A DNA stretch of 57,874 bases. Source: an uncultured Selenomonadales bacterium (GTDB lineage: Bacteria; Bacillota; Negativicutes; DSM-1736; Dendrosporobacteraceae). Numbering within the stretch: position 1 is the stretch's first letter; each line of letters starts with the position of its first letter. Below the pieces are notes generated by a model that had not been told where the DNA came from, searched no databases, and was given only the letters and a program-made list of their open reading frames with translations. Both the position numbers and the translations under genes were made by a program. Shown in pieces: positions 1-9,469 of this stretch. The stretch spans positions 1 through 57,874 of the forward strand of contig CAMJML010000021.1 in the NCBI GenBank assembly GCA_946407015.1, in the 5' to 3' direction.

Positions 1-58
1 TTGGCTGGCGACGGCCTGGGAGGATAGAAAGCTGCTGATTCAAAAAGCACTTACCTAA
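1..58 (+). other. Possible 3' end of a truncated upstream gene
   Basis: The window opens just before a strong hairpin at 43-73, so these bases probably hold the last codons of a plus-strand gene. All three frames stop here, at 25-27, 36-38 and 56-58, and I cannot tell which is real. The first two would place the stop shortly before the hairpin. No protein family can be assigned. Confidence 0.25.
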
Positions 59-73
59 ATGGTAAGTGCTTTT
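43..73. terminator. Intrinsic terminator, likely bidirectional
   Basis: A perfect 13-bp stem (43-55 with 61-73) has A residues on its left arm and T residues on its right. It can end the gene entering from the left and the lipoprotein gene converging from the right. Confidence 0.8.
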
Positions 74-124
74 GCTTATACTAAGGAAGATTCTTCTATG
101 CTTATCAAATAAAATATCATTGAT

Positions 125-559
125 CTAGTTGCCACGTAATTTAGGTGAGTCAAGCCAAAAGCCCGATAGCAGCTTCTTCCCATTTGTATCGCTAAACACA
201 CTTGTTACAATGATGTCATTAGCTTCTTGCGAAAATCTGGCTTTATAGACCACGACGGTAAATCCATCCTTGTATTCAGCACTAACATATTCTTTGGATA
301 CATATTGGCCAATTTTAGCTTTAATTGCAGGAATCGTTTGGTTATATTGTGCTTCATTAAAGACAGCCTTCATTTGCTCGTCAAAATCTTGGGAAAAACG
401 AGGGTAATCGTCTTCGTTCATGGCTAACAGAATATTTTCTGTCATTGGATCAGCAAACTCTTTGACCTTTTCTGCCGAAAGCTGCTGTGCGGAACAACCG
501 GAGAATGTCACGAGAGAAATTAAAATGGCTAGTAAAGATACATATTTACATAATTTCAA
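125..559 (-). CDS. DUF3887-type lipoprotein
   Basis: This 144-residue protein begins with a lipoprotein signal: a basic N-terminus, a hydrophobic stretch, and a lipobox ending in FSGC with the acylated cysteine at about residue 22. The mature part is a small alpha/beta domain that resembles the DUF3887 family, in which secreted proteins carry a short fold of unknown function, often beside peptidases. A good ribosome binding site (TAAGGAGG type) lies just upstream, around 565-575. It probably sits on the outer face of the cytoplasmic membrane. Nothing in the neighbourhood shows its role; menG is upstream on the same strand, separated by about 145 bases. Confidence 0.7.
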   Translation of the reverse strand: MKLCKYVSLLAILISLVTFSGCSAQQLSAEKVKEFADPMTENILLAMNEDDYPRFSQDFDEQMKAVFNEAQYNQTIPAIKAKIGQYVSKEYVSAEYKDGFTVVVYKARFSQEANDIIVTSVFSDTNGKKLLSGFWLDSPKLRGN

Positions 560-628
560 TTTTATTACCTCCTTATTTATTTAAAATCCATAAGCCTTGC
601 TATAGCCTTAAATCATACATATGATCTA

Positions 629-650
629 AACCGCTGGAGTTTCAGCGGTT
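629..650. other. Hairpin between menG and the lipoprotein gene
   Basis: An 8-bp inverted repeat (629-636 with 643-650) lies between two minus-strand genes. Its T-run (651-660) is on the plus strand, where no gene needs a terminator. On the minus strand only a short T stretch follows, so it would be a weak terminator for menG. Confidence 0.35.
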
Positions 651-705
651 TTATTTTTTTGTTCCTCAATAAGGTTATTCTGCTGAACAATTGCGCGAAT
701 GTAAT

Positions 706-1413
706 TCATTTTATTCCACGATGAATGGCGGTGATTCCGCCTGTCAATTCGTAAAAGGCAACTTGCTTAAAGCCGGTCTGTTTGAAATATTCGGCTACTT
801 CAGCCTGGTCCGGATAGGCTTTTAGCGATTCAGGCAGCCAGCTATAGAAGCCGTCGCGACCCATTTTGAGCTTTCCGAGCAGTGGTGTAAGATGATGAAA
901 ATAAAAGAAGTAAAGCTGTTTGAGCAGGGGAAGTGAGGGCTTTGCTAATTCTACCGATAGGACTGTACCACCCGGACGAACGACGCGGTACATTTCGGCC
1001 AGGGGCTGCTGGACATTAGGAAGATTACGAAGCCCAAAGGCGGTGACCACATGATCAAAGGTATGGTCAGCAAAAGGCAGCGCCAGAGCATCACCGCACA
1101 TCAGTTCAACCGCCTCCCGGTTGGGATGGGAACTCAGGAGTGCGGCCGCCTGATCCAGCATCGGTTGACAAAAATCTAATCCGACCACTTTTCCTTGAGG
1201 TCCAAGCCGGCTGGCAATTTTTGCGGTTAGCTTTCCGGTACCGCAGCAGACGTCCAAAACCGTATGGCTGCATGTAAGCGGCAGCTTTTCCAGCAAGCAG
1301 TTGCGCCAGTAGTTATCCTGATTCAGACTCAGCAGGCTATTCATAAAGTCATAATGACTGGCAATTGTACTAAATAAGCGATGGACAAATTGTGATTGGT
1401 GTTGATTTGACAC
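706..1413 (-). CDS. menG: Demethylmenaquinone methyltransferase
   Basis: A 235-residue SAM-dependent methyltransferase of the UbiE/MenG family, which methylates the naphthoquinol ring in the last step of menaquinone synthesis. The N-terminal pattern FSTIASHYDFMN (residues 14-25) and the SAM-binding motif VLDVCCGTG (52-60) are typical, as is the AFGLRN motif near residue 125. Length matches the family. The neighbours are unrelated, so it appears to be a stand-alone gene. It implies that the cell makes a menaquinone and has a membrane electron-transfer chain. A TATAAT on the minus strand at 1446-1451 is a possible -10 element, but I see no good -35. Confidence 0.9.
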   Translation of the reverse strand: MSNQHQSQFVHRLFSTIASHYDFMNSLLSLNQDNYWRNCLLEKLPLTCSHTVLDVCCGTGKLTAKIASRLGPQGKVVGLDFCQPMLDQAAALLSSHPNREAVELMCGDALALPFADHTFDHVVTAFGLRNLPNVQQPLAEMYRVVRPGGTVLSVELAKPSLPLLKQLYFFYFHHLTPLLGKLKMGRDGFYSWLPESLKAYPDQAEVAEYFKQTGFKQVAFYELTGGITAIHRGIK

Positions 1414-1604
1414 GGGCTGCTCCTCTTATCGATCCATTTGAATCCATTATACTATAGCTGGCAATGTTTGGCTTGTACTTCTGCTAAGAATGAAATATGA
1501 GGGTAAGATTTATTGATTAGGGGACAATAAAAATAGCTTTATGTTACGGATGGTTATCCTGATATAAAGAAGCATCATCTAATGTATTTTTGAGGAGGAC
1601 TTGA

Positions 1605-2657
1605 ATGAGTGAATCCCTACTGCTGACTCAAATAGGAACGGCACTAGCCATTATTGCCGGTTCCCTAGTGATCGGATATGTAGTAGAGAAATATTTGTTG
1701 AAAAAGCTGAAAAAAGTCGCTGATGCTACGAAATGGGAATGTGATGAAATTATTGTCTGTGCATTGCGCGGGCGCGTGCTTCGCTGGATGTTATTAGGCG
1801 GTTTCTACAGCGCTCTCTTGACCATTCCACCACTGCCCTACAGTTTTACGGGATTTTCAAAAAGTTTGGTTATTGTGCTCTTTGTATTTTCTGTCACTGC
1901 AGCTGCCGCCGATATCGCAGTGGGAGTGATTAATATTTACGCCCGAAAAAGCCAGCGGGCTTTCCAGGCGACATCGATCTTCACCAATTTGACGATCAGT
2001 TTGTTATTTATTGTTGGGGCTCTGATTATTATGCAGTCGTTGGGGATCTCCATTACCCCGGTGTTAACGGCACTGGGGGTTGGGGGTCTGGCCGTAGCCC
2101 TGGCGCTGCAGGACACATTATCCAACTTTTTTGCTGGCCTGCATATTCTCATGTCACGTCCCATCCGTCCCGGGGACTATATTCGTCTCGATACGGGCGA
2201 AGAGGGTTATGTCGTGGATATTACCTGGCGCAATACCTCTTTAAAAAATATCACGGAAAATATGATTGCCATTCCAAACTCCAAGATGGCTTCGGCTAAA
2301 ATTACGAATTTTGCGCTTCCTTCCAAATCGGTTATTATTTTGGTTCCATTGGCTGTCAGTTATAACAGTGATCTGGTAAAGGTAGAACACATTACCGCCG
2401 AGGTCGCCAAAGAAGTGATGAGTGAGGTCCCTGGCGGTGTGATCGACTATGAGCCGGTGGTGCGGTTTTATAGTTTTGGCGAATATAGCGTGCAATTTCA
2501 TGTCGTATTATGTGTTCAAGAGTTTGCCGCTCAATATTTGGTCAAGCATGAGTTTATGAAAAGACTGCATCAACGCTATCGGGCTGAAGGAATCAAAGTT
2601 CCCTTACCGGAGCAGATGGTATATTTTAAAAAGGACAATGACTGGGTGGAGGATTAG
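1605..2657 (+). CDS. MscS-family mechanosensitive channel
   Basis: A 350-residue membrane protein of the small-conductance mechanosensitive channel family, which opens under membrane tension to release solutes after osmotic downshock. Predicted membrane segments lie around residues 6-28, 56-74, 86-110, 127-145 and 150-168. The last leads into the pore-lining motif GLAVALALQD (161-170), followed by the cytoplasmic beta domain with the signature SRPIRPGDYIRL near 184-195. It has two more membrane helices than E. coli MscS, like many Firmicutes homologues. A GAGGAGG ribosome binding site precedes the ATG. The next gene starts 87 bases downstream with its own ribosome binding site. Confidence 0.88.
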   Translation: MSESLLLTQIGTALAIIAGSLVIGYVVEKYLLKKLKKVADATKWECDEIIVCALRGRVLRWMLLGGFYSALLTIPPLPYSFTGFSKSLVIVLFVFSVTAAAADIAVGVINIYARKSQRAFQATSIFTNLTISLLFIVGALIIMQSLGISITPVLTALGVGGLAVALALQDTLSNFFAGLHILMSRPIRPGDYIRLDTGEEGYVVDITWRNTSLKNITENMIAIPNSKMASAKITNFALPSKSVIILVPLAVSYNSDLVKVEHITAEVAKEVMSEVPGGVIDYEPVVRFYSFGEYSVQFHVVLCVQEFAAQYLVKHEFMKRLHQRYRAEGIKVPLPEQMVYFKKDNDWVED

Positions 2658-2744
2658 CCGGAAAAGGAATTTGGCAGTAATAGGAATTTTCTCCTGTTTG
2701 TAGAAGTGTTTATAAGAACAGTTTCTACCAGGAGGGTTAAACGT

Positions 2745-4352
2745 ATGAATGTGAACGCATTTGATTATCCCTACCCATCCAGGCGTAATGTTGTTTTTGC
2801 CCGGCAGGGCATGGTTGCGACATCACAGCCGTTGGCTGCCCAAGCCGGTCTTGACATCTTAAAACAAGGCGGCAATGCCATTGATGCGGCTATAGCTGTG
2901 GCCGCTTGCCTGACCGTGGTGGAGCCGACCTCAAATGGTATTGGCGGCGACGCTTTTGCCCTGGTCTGGACGAATGAGAAATTATATGGACTGAATGCCA
3001 GCGGGCCTGCCCCTCAAAGTTTAACCATTGAAAAAATAAAGGAAGCCGGCTTTCAACACATGCCGGCCATAGGCTGGCTGCCGGTAACTGTTCCAGGGGC
3101 GCCAGCGGCTTGGGCCGCTTTGAGCAGGCGATTTGGCACTCTGCCTTTAGGCAGCTTGCTGAAGCCTGCGATTGAGTATGCCGCCAATGGGTATCCGGTT
3201 GCTCCAACAACCAGTCAAAACTGGCAAAAGGCTGTACAAAATTATCAGCAAGTGTTCAAAGACAATATGTTTCAGAGCTGGTTTGATATTTTTTGCATCT
3301 CCGGACGGGCCCCGGCTGCCGGAGAAATCTGGTCCTGCCCGGATATGGCCGAAACCTTGGCGTCCATTGCGGAAAGCCAGGCTGTTTCATTCTATCAAGG
3401 GCAGCTTGCGGAACGGATCAATGCTTTTTCGCAGCAACATGGCGGATATCTTCGCGGCGAGGATTTAGCCGCTTATCAGCCTGAATGGGTGGAGCCGATC
3501 AGAGTCAACTACCGGGGCTATGATATTTGGGAGATTCCGCCAAATGGTCATGGGCTTGTAGCCCTGATGGCCCTCAATATTTTAAAAGGCTATGATTTTG
3601 AACAACGGGATTGTCCTGAAACTTATCATAAGCAGATCGAAGCCATGAAATTGGCCTTTGCCGACGGAAAGCAGTATATTGCTGATCCGTCAAACATGCA
3701 GACGACCGTGGAAGCCTTGTTGTCCGAGTCGTATGCCCGGCAGCGCCGGAATCTGATTGGACCGCAAGCGGTCTGGCCGGAAGCCGGAAGACCGCATAGC
3801 GGCGGGACGGTTTATTTGGCAACTGCGGACCGGTATGGCAATATGGTCTCGTTTATTCAAAGCAATTACATGGGATTTGGTTCTGGTTTAGTCGTACCGG
3901 GAACAGGGATCAGCCTGCATAACCGTGGGCATAATTTCGTGCTGTCAGAGGACCATGTGAATTGTTTTGCACCAGGGAAAAAGCCCTACCACACCATTAT
4001 TCCCGGTTTTATTACCAAGGATCAGCAAGCCGTCGGGCCATTTGGGGTCATGGGTGCCTTTATGCAGCCTCAGGGACATGTGCAGGTGGTGATGAATGCC
4101 CTTGATTTTCATTTAAATCCGCAAGCTGCCCTGGATGCACCGCGGTGGCAATGGATTAGCGGCAAAAGAATTGAACTGGAGCAGGGAACCTCAGAATCTG
4201 TTATTGAAGGCCTCAAGCGGGCCGGGCATGAAGTTGCGGTTGTTGCCGATCCTACCGGCTTTGGGCGAGGACAGATTATCTGGCGCACCAAAGAGGGCGC
4301 TCTGATGGGAGGCACGGAAGCCCGGACAGACGGTACGATTGCCTGCTGGTAA
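2745..4352 (+). CDS. Gamma-glutamyltransferase family protein
   Basis: A 535-residue Ntn-hydrolase of the gamma-glutamyltranspeptidase family. The precursor normally cleaves itself in front of a threonine that becomes the catalytic nucleophile. Here that residue is Thr355 in HSGGTVYLA, followed by the substrate-binding region with GNMVSFIQS. The upstream GTG at 2706 is not used in my reading: the ATG at 2745 has the ribosome binding site CAGGAGGG at the right distance. No signal peptide is visible, so the enzyme may act in the cytoplasm, like Bacillus YwrD, not as a secreted glutathione hydrolase. The substrate is unknown. A terminator follows directly. Confidence 0.87.
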   Translation: MNVNAFDYPYPSRRNVVFARQGMVATSQPLAAQAGLDILKQGGNAIDAAIAVAACLTVVEPTSNGIGGDAFALVWTNEKLYGLNASGPAPQSLTIEKIKEAGFQHMPAIGWLPVTVPGAPAAWAALSRRFGTLPLGSLLKPAIEYAANGYPVAPTTSQNWQKAVQNYQQVFKDNMFQSWFDIFCISGRAPAAGEIWSCPDMAETLASIAESQAVSFYQGQLAERINAFSQQHGGYLRGEDLAAYQPEWVEPIRVNYRGYDIWEIPPNGHGLVALMALNILKGYDFEQRDCPETYHKQIEAMKLAFADGKQYIADPSNMQTTVEALLSESYARQRRNLIGPQAVWPEAGRPHSGGTVYLATADRYGNMVSFIQSNYMGFGSGLVVPGTGISLHNRGHNFVLSEDHVNCFAPGKKPYHTIIPGFITKDQQAVGPFGVMGAFMQPQGHVQVVMNALDFHLNPQAALDAPRWQWISGKRIELEQGTSESVIEGLKRAGHEVAVVADPTGFGRGQIIWRTKEGALMGGTEARTDGTIACW

Positions 4353-4356
4353 AAAC

Positions 4357-4381
4357 ATACGCCATAGTTGGCGTATTTTTT
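4357..4381 (+). terminator. Intrinsic terminator after the GGT gene
   Basis: An 8-bp stem (4357-4364 with 4369-4376) is followed by a T-run, four bases after the stop codon. Confidence 0.8.
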
Positions 4382-4486
4382 ATGTTGATTTTGAGTTACT
4401 GGTAAAAAAATGGAGGTTATTAGCAAAATATGACGAATTATTTAATAATAATGATTTAACGGGACTTGAAAAGATAAAGGAGGCGG

Positions 4487-4909
4487 ATGGACTTTATGCA
4501 TCGGCTACAAATTAGCTTTTATGGTCAGGAGGGCTATCGGGTCATTCGCCATTGCGTCAATGAGTATATTAAGCAAGTGCTGGGGCCGCATTGCGCCAAT
4601 ATGGTGATTGCCTTTAATGAAGCTGTCAATAATGCGATCAAATATGGTGGAAAAAGCAAAAAAAATACGGTCACCGTTAAGTTTCATCTTTTAAAGGGAA
4701 AAAGGCTGGTCATCCGGGTTAAAGATACGGGGGCAGGCTTTGATACGGCACAAGCGTGCCAGGCGGCAGCTGTCCAGCCGGACGAAATGCTTTTGGAAGA
4801 ATCTGGGCGCGGTCTTTTGATTATGAAAGCTGTAGCTGATTATGTTGCTTATAATAAACGCGGTAATGAAGTACTCCTTATGAAAAAAATTCCGGCAGTG
4901 ACTGAATAG
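4487..4909 (+). CDS. RsbW-like anti-sigma/serine kinase (HATPase)
   Basis: A 140-residue ATP-binding protein of the RsbW/SpoIIAB type. The GHKL motifs are clear: N-box FNEAVNNAIKYG (43-54), G1 VKDTGAGFD (78-86) and G2 GRGLLIM (107-113). No histidine-kinase dimerisation domain is present, so it should phosphorylate a STAS-domain partner on serine. The STAS gene two positions downstream, 6690-6992, is the obvious candidate, and the PAS-PP2C protein would reverse the reaction. A second in-frame ATG at 4496 is 12 bases from the AAAGGAGG site and could be the true start, since the first is only three bases away. No sigma factor gene is adjacent, so its final target is unknown. Confidence 0.85.
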   Translation: MDFMHRLQISFYGQEGYRVIRHCVNEYIKQVLGPHCANMVIAFNEAVNNAIKYGGKSKKNTVTVKFHLLKGKRLVIRVKDTGAGFDTAQACQAAAVQPDEMLLEESGRGLLIMKAVADYVAYNKRGNEVLLMKKIPAVTE

Positions 4910-4956
4910 GTGTTATTCAGTATTCGATAGATCACGATGGGAAAGGAAGTTGATTT

Positions 4957-6669
4957 ATGTTTTGGTTGCGTAATTTAAGAATTTTTAACAAACTGCTTGT
5001 CCTGATTGCTCTTGGTGTTGTGGCCTTGGTGTTAGCCAGTTTTACCGGGTATTATTACACCAGCCAAATGAACGAGAGTGCGCATCGTATGTATGCGGAC
5101 AGGGTGACTCCGGCTATGCTGGTCAACGATACCCGGCGGCTTTCCCGTTTGGCTGAAGCACGCACTATTGAACTCTTATTTGTCAGTGATCCCGCAACTC
5201 AGCAAAAATTAATGGCTGAATTAAAACAGATTACGCAGCAAATGGATGAAGCTTTTACCAAGTATGAACAAACCAATCCTGACTCCTATGAGCAGGAACG
5301 TATCGGCAAATATAAGGAACTGGCTAAGCTGTACCGGGATGAACGCCAGAAGGCCATAGACTTGGCGTTAGCCGGACGTAACCAGGAAGCCTATACCTAC
5401 TTTAAGCAAAAGGCCTTGCCGCATTTAGAGAGAACCGGGGTTTTACGGGAAGAAATTTCGCAATACAATGATAAAAATGTTCAGGATACCAATGACGAAA
5501 TTGCGAATCAATACGGCCGGGCTATTCTGATTATGCTGGGTATTACCCTTGTGGCCGCAGCAGCCTGCATTATCCTGGGCGTTATGACCGCCAAAATGGT
5601 GGTCAATCCGATTCAGCGGCTGCAGCAGCTTATGGACTTAGCCGGTAATGGCGATTTAACGGTACGGGGAGAAGTAGCCAGCACGGACGAAACCGGACAG
5701 TTAACAAACTCTTTTAACAGCATGATGGAGCATCAGGCTCAGATTGTTGGTATTGTTCGCAAAGCGGCTGTCGAATTGGCGGCCGGATCAGAAGAAATGG
5801 CGGCTTCCAGTGAGCAGGTTGCCTCAACCTCTACCCAAATTGCCAAGAATATCACCGAAGTGGCTGCCGAGGCTGACAACAGCACCAAATCGGTCATTGA
5901 AACCTCTGAGGTACTTTTGCAGCTTTCCTCGTTTATTCAAATTGCTAAACAGTGTGCCGGGGCGTCCGCTTCTGATTCGCAAATGACTTTGAAAGCGGCT
6001 GAGGAAGGTCAGGGTACGGTGACCGAAACGGTTTCGCGCATGGGAAATATCAAAAATCAGACTGTTGCGACGGAAGAACTGATTGCAACATTAAGCCGTT
6101 ATTCAGAACAAATTGGCCAAATTACCGATACCATTACCGGGATTGCCAAGCAAACCAATTTGCTGGCCCTGAACGCTGCTATTGAAGCGGCACGTGCGGG
6201 AGAGGCCGGCCGTGGCTTTGCCGTTGTAGCCGAAGAGGTTCGCAAGCTGGCCGAGCATTCCAATGAAGAAGCGGAACGGGTGGTACAACTGGTCCGTAAA
6301 ATTGCCGAAAGCACGGCTGCGGCAGTAGCTTCGACGCAAAGAAGCCGGGTTGAAGCGGAATCGGGTGTGGATGCGGTGCAAAAAGCCGGTGCCGCACTTG
6401 AAAAAATTCTAACAGCCGTCCTGGGAACGGTAAAAGATATGCAGCAAATTGTCAGTGTGACCAATGATGAAGTGGCAACTTCGGATAAAATTGTACAACT
6501 GATCAATTCAGTGGCAACCGGTATTGAAACCATGTCCACCCATGCCCAGCATGTAGCGGCCGCCACGGAAGAAATTACCGCCGCAGTGGAAACGGTAGCC
6601 AGCAGTGCCCAGCAAACCAGTGCTATGGCCAGCGAATTACGCGGTGTGGTGGAAAGATTTAAAATCTAA
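4957..6669 (+). CDS. Methyl-accepting chemotaxis protein
   Basis: A 570-residue chemoreceptor. A first membrane helix (about 11-33) is followed by an extracellular four-helix-bundle type sensor domain, a second membrane helix (about 189-211), a HAMP domain (about 211-264) and a long coiled-coil signalling domain. The conserved hairpin tip begins at about residue 396 with [20 protein letters not shown], the region that binds CheA and CheW. It lies between an RsbW-like kinase and a STAS protein, 47 bases after the first and 20 before the second, in one apparent operon. That setting suggests that it feeds a partner-switching pathway as well as, or instead of, the flagellar chemotaxis array. The ligand cannot be read from the sequence. 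Confidence 0.92.
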   Translation: MFWLRNLRIFNKLLVLIALGVVALVLASFTGYYYTSQMNESAHRMYADRVTPAMLVNDTRRLSRLAEARTIELLFVSDPATQQKLMAELKQITQQMDEAFTKYEQTNPDSYEQERIGKYKELAKLYRDERQKAIDLALAGRNQEAYTYFKQKALPHLERTGVLREEISQYNDKNVQDTNDEIANQYGRAILIMLGITLVAAAACIILGVMTAKMVVNPIQRLQQLMDLAGNGDLTVRGEVASTDETGQLTNSFNSMMEHQAQIVGIVRKAAVELAAGSEEMAASSEQVASTSTQIAKNITEVAAEADNSTKSVIETSEVLLQLSSFIQIAKQCAGASASDSQMTLKAAEEGQGTVTETVSRMGNIKNQTVATEELIATLSRYSEQIGQITDTITGIAKQTNLLALNAAIEAARAGEAGRGFAVVAEEVRKLAEHSNEEAERVVQLVRKIAESTAAAVASTQRSRVEAESGVDAVQKAGAALEKILTAVLGTVKDMQQIVSVTNDEVATSDKIVQLINSVATGIETMSTHAQHVAAATEEITAAVETVASSAQQTSAMASELRGVVERFKI

Positions 6670-6689
6670 GAAAGCTGAGGAGGGGTCCT

Positions 6690-6992
6690 ATGACCAGTCA
6701 TTATGCAGAAGAACAGAATCAGGTCACCGTTACTTTATCCGGCAGTATCTATGTTGAGGATGCAGCCGGGCTTCGGGAGCGGCTCATTGATTATATTGAT
6801 AAAGGATATAACCGTTTTTTGATTAATGTTGCCGGGGTGGATTACATCGACAGTTCAGGACTAGGCGTGCTTGTGGCTATTCATAAGCGGGCGGTCCAGA
6901 ATCATGGGAAAGTCATTATCAAAGGATTGAACGGCATGGTTAAAGAGTTGTTTGAACTAACCAGGTTGAACAAAGTATTTGAATTACAATAG
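6690..6992 (+). CDS. STAS-domain anti-sigma factor antagonist
   Basis: A 100-residue single STAS domain like SpoIIAA or RsbV. The loop IDSSGLG (residues 53-59) carries the serine that is phosphorylated by the partner kinase in this family. The ribosome binding site GAGGAGGGG is strong. It lies between the chemoreceptor gene and the PAS-PP2C phosphatase, so the kinase (4487-4909), its substrate and the phosphatase are all in the same cluster. In known systems the unphosphorylated form binds the kinase and frees its other partner; here that partner is not identified. Confidence 0.9.
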   Translation: MTSHYAEEQNQVTVTLSGSIYVEDAAGLRERLIDYIDKGYNRFLINVAGVDYIDSSGLGVLVAIHKRAVQNHGKVIIKGLNGMVKELFELTRLNKVFELQ

Positions 6993-7027
6993 AAGCGAGC
7001 AAGTATACTGCTCAGACAGGTGTTGGC

Positions 7028-8446
7028 ATGAACAGGTATAAACCGTCCGAACAAGTGCATATATTTGAATTATTGTGGCGTAGTGCATGTGAGATTATGC
7101 TGCTCCTGGATAGTCATGGTCGTATTATTGAAGCCAATGATGCGGCCATGATTACTTATGGTTATGGTCAGGAAATACTAAACAGTATGACCCTGGCTGA
7201 TTTAAGCCAGGGCCTGGACAAAATGGCCATGGATCAGCAGACTTGCTGCGGGTTGTTTGAAGCCATTCATTTCCGGAGCGACGGCAGCAGCTTTCCAGCC
7301 GAACTACGGTTTTGCGAACTGGAACAGGATGAGCAAAAACGGATTTTTGTGATTGTACGCAATATTGCCGACCGCAAAAGACTGGAAAACAAATTGCTTT
7401 ATTTGTCTTATGCGATTGAGCAGAATCCGGCTTCTGTCGTCATTACCGACACAGACGGCAAGATTGAGTATGTCAATCCGAAATTTTGTGAAGTTACGGG
7501 GTATAGCCGGGAAGAAGCCATCGGCCAAAATCCCCGGATTTTAAAATCCGGAGAACAGCCGCCTGAAGTGTATCAAGAGCTTTGGGCAACCATTACGGCA
7601 GGCGGGGAATGGCGGGGCGAGTTCCACAATAAGAAGAAGAACGATGAATTATATTGGGAGCTGGCCTCGATCTCCGCTATCCGGGATATCGAAGGCAACA
7701 TTACCAAATTTTTGGCTGTCAAGGAAGATATTACCGAGCGCAAAGAAACCGAAACAGCATTGCAGCAGGCTGAAGCGCAGCTGCGTCAGGAACTTTTGCT
7801 GGCCGCTAAAATTCAACGCAGTTTTCTACCTGCCGGACAAAGTAATCACCAAGTGACCATACGGACTATTTATGAGCCCTATACCTTGGTCAGTGGGGAT
7901 ATTTTTGATTTCTTCTGGCTTGAAGGAACGACTAAACTAACCGGATATATTGTCGATATCATGGGCCATGGTGTGGCAACGGCGCTGCAGGCATCGGCCT
8001 TACGGGTACTGGGGCGTCAGGTTTTGCAGACAGCGAGCCCGCTGGCCGAACGGGTCAGCCAATTAAACCGCATTTCCAGCTCGTGTTTTACTGAAGATTC
8101 CTTTGCTGCGATGATGGCTTTTGAATTTGACTTTATTCACAAAACCCTCACCTATGTGGCTGCAGGGATTAACTATTTTTTTGCTTGCACGCCATACCGG
8201 GCGGGATTGATTAAAACTCCGGGGACCTTCGTCGGGATGTTGCCGGAGGCTGAGTATGAACAGCATATCATGCCATTTATGACCGGGGATACTTTTTATT
8301 TTGCCAGTGACGGGTTATTTGAGCTGACTGATGAAGCGGCATTGAATTTGAAAAGCTATCCGGAGACTTGTGAGCAATTGGCACGCATTGTTTGCAGCCA
8401 GAAACGTACCGATGATGCTACCGGCTTGCTAATTAAGATTCAATAG
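7028..8446 (+). CDS. PAS-PAS-PP2C (SpoIIE-type) phosphatase
   Basis: A 472-residue signalling phosphatase. Two PAS domains (about 14-115 and 128-240) lead through a short coiled coil to a SpoIIE/RsbU-type PP2C domain (about 265-470). Metal-binding aspartates are seen in VSGDIFDF (Asp291) and DIMGHG (Asp310), and the C-terminal motif SDGLFELTD is present. The expected job is to dephosphorylate the STAS protein encoded 35 bases upstream when the PAS domains sense their signal. No membrane segment is visible, so the signal is probably internal, perhaps redox or a small ligand; no cofactor can be claimed from sequence alone. Confidence 0.88.
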   Translation: MNRYKPSEQVHIFELLWRSACEIMLLLDSHGRIIEANDAAMITYGYGQEILNSMTLADLSQGLDKMAMDQQTCCGLFEAIHFRSDGSSFPAELRFCELEQDEQKRIFVIVRNIADRKRLENKLLYLSYAIEQNPASVVITDTDGKIEYVNPKFCEVTGYSREEAIGQNPRILKSGEQPPEVYQELWATITAGGEWRGEFHNKKKNDELYWELASISAIRDIEGNITKFLAVKEDITERKETETALQQAEAQLRQELLLAAKIQRSFLPAGQSNHQVTIRTIYEPYTLVSGDIFDFFWLEGTTKLTGYIVDIMGHGVATALQASALRVLGRQVLQTASPLAERVSQLNRISSSCFTEDSFAAMMAFEFDFIHKTLTYVAAGINYFFACTPYRAGLIKTPGTFVGMLPEAEYEQHIMPFMTGDTFYFASDGLFELTDEAALNLKSYPETCEQLARIVCSQKRTDDATGLLIKIQ

Positions 8447-8485
8447 TGCAGCGCTCCGGCCATGACCGGCAGAGCTTAGGGGGAT

Positions 8486-9118
8486 ATGATGAGCAGTCCA
8501 TTTTTGACCAAATTGAAAGCTTGTTTATTGGAACGCGGTGATCAGGCAACCAACGGTATGGGATTTTTTCCTGCAGCGGTTCTTATTCCGCTGATTGAGC
8601 AAAAACAAGGACTGTCGCTTTTATTTGAAGTCCGGGCCAGTCAAATGGTTTGGCAGCCGAACGAAGTTTGTTTTCCTGGCGGCCGGGTGGAAGACCTGGA
8701 TATCAACACACAGGAGACAGCCATCCGGGAGACTGTTGAAGAACTGGGCATTGACCGTAAGCATATTACGGTGATCGGGGAAATGGGAGCTGTGGTCAGC
8801 CCTATCGGGGTCATTTTAAAACCGCATATTGGCGTGCTGCATCACCAGCGTTTTCAATTAAACGGAAATGAAGTGGAAGAGGTCTTTACGGTACCGCTTG
8901 ATTTTCTTTTGACAGCCGAGCCGCTGCGGGCTCATATGGAAATGGGAAACCGGCCGCTGGATGACTTTCCGTTTCACTTAGTCCCGCATTACAGTGAAGA
9001 ATGGAAGCGGCGGCGGACTTATGAAGTATTGTTTTATCAATATAAGGATCGTGTTATCTGGGGACTGACCGCTCAGGTACTTGCGCAGTTTATTGCTTTA
9101 TGCCGCAGCCTTGGATAA
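8486..9118 (+). CDS. Nudix hydrolase, CoA pyrophosphatase type
   Basis: A 210-residue Nudix protein. The Nudix box is readable as FPGGRVED followed by RETVEELGI, and the preceding VCFPGG pattern fits the CoA pyrophosphatase (UPF0035, NudL/CoAse) branch, which cleaves CoA to 4'-phosphopantetheine and 3',5'-ADP. The substrate is inferred from family only. Two adjacent ATG codons (8486 and 8489) follow the TTAGGGGG site; the second has the better spacing. The gene is 39 bases after the phosphatase gene and may be cotranscribed with the signalling cluster without sharing its function. A bidirectional terminator follows. Confidence 0.82.
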   Translation: MMSSPFLTKLKACLLERGDQATNGMGFFPAAVLIPLIEQKQGLSLLFEVRASQMVWQPNEVCFPGGRVEDLDINTQETAIRETVEELGIDRKHITVIGEMGAVVSPIGVILKPHIGVLHHQRFQLNGNEVEEVFTVPLDFLLTAEPLRAHMEMGNRPLDDFPFHLVPHYSEEWKRRRTYEVLFYQYKDRVIWGLTAQVLAQFIALCRSLG

Positions 9119-9120
9119 AA

Positions 9121-9160
9121 AGAAACTGTACCCGCTCAGGTACAGTTTCTTACTTTTATT
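9121..9160. terminator. Bidirectional terminator
   Basis: A perfect 12-bp stem (9121-9132 with 9139-9150) lies between the convergent Nudix gene and the small minus-strand gene. The plus strand has a T-rich tail and the minus strand has a short T stretch. Confidence 0.85.
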
Positions 9161-9163
9161 TTT

Positions 9164-9445
9164 TTATGAATTTGCTACGGCGTACTGGATACGCCAGGAA
9201 TGACCATGCATCAACTGGTTATAGATCTCCGTAATGGTTTCATAAATCGCCGATCGTTTGACGGTTTTCTTTTTGGTGAGCTGTGAAAACTTAAACCAAC
9301 GTCCTTCACGCGAGAGCTGATAGAAAGCATTGTTAATGACCAGTAATACCGTTTTGGTGGGAGAGCTAATTATGGCATCTTCAATTAGTTTTACTGACGG
9401 TCCATCCAGTGGTGGTACTAAAGTAAGGTCTTTCGAATCGGACAT
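9164..9445 (-). CDS. Hypothetical protein, 93 residues
   Basis: I do not recognise this protein. The start is placed at the ATG at 9445 because an AAGGGGAG ribosome binding site sits nine bases upstream on the minus strand; an in-frame ATG at 9469 lies before that site and lacks one of its own. The product is soluble with no signal peptide. It has a central strand-like stretch (TKTVLLVINNAFYQL) and a basic segment with KKKTV, then a helical C-terminus. It lies alone, convergent to the Nudix gene and divergent from the glnK region. Confidence 0.6.
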   Translation of the reverse strand: MSDSKDLTLVPPLDGPSVKLIEDAIISSPTKTVLLVINNAFYQLSREGRWFKFSQLTKKKTVKRSAIYETITEIYNQLMHGHSWRIQYAVANS

Positions 9446-9469
9446 ACATACACACTCCCCTTCATTCAC

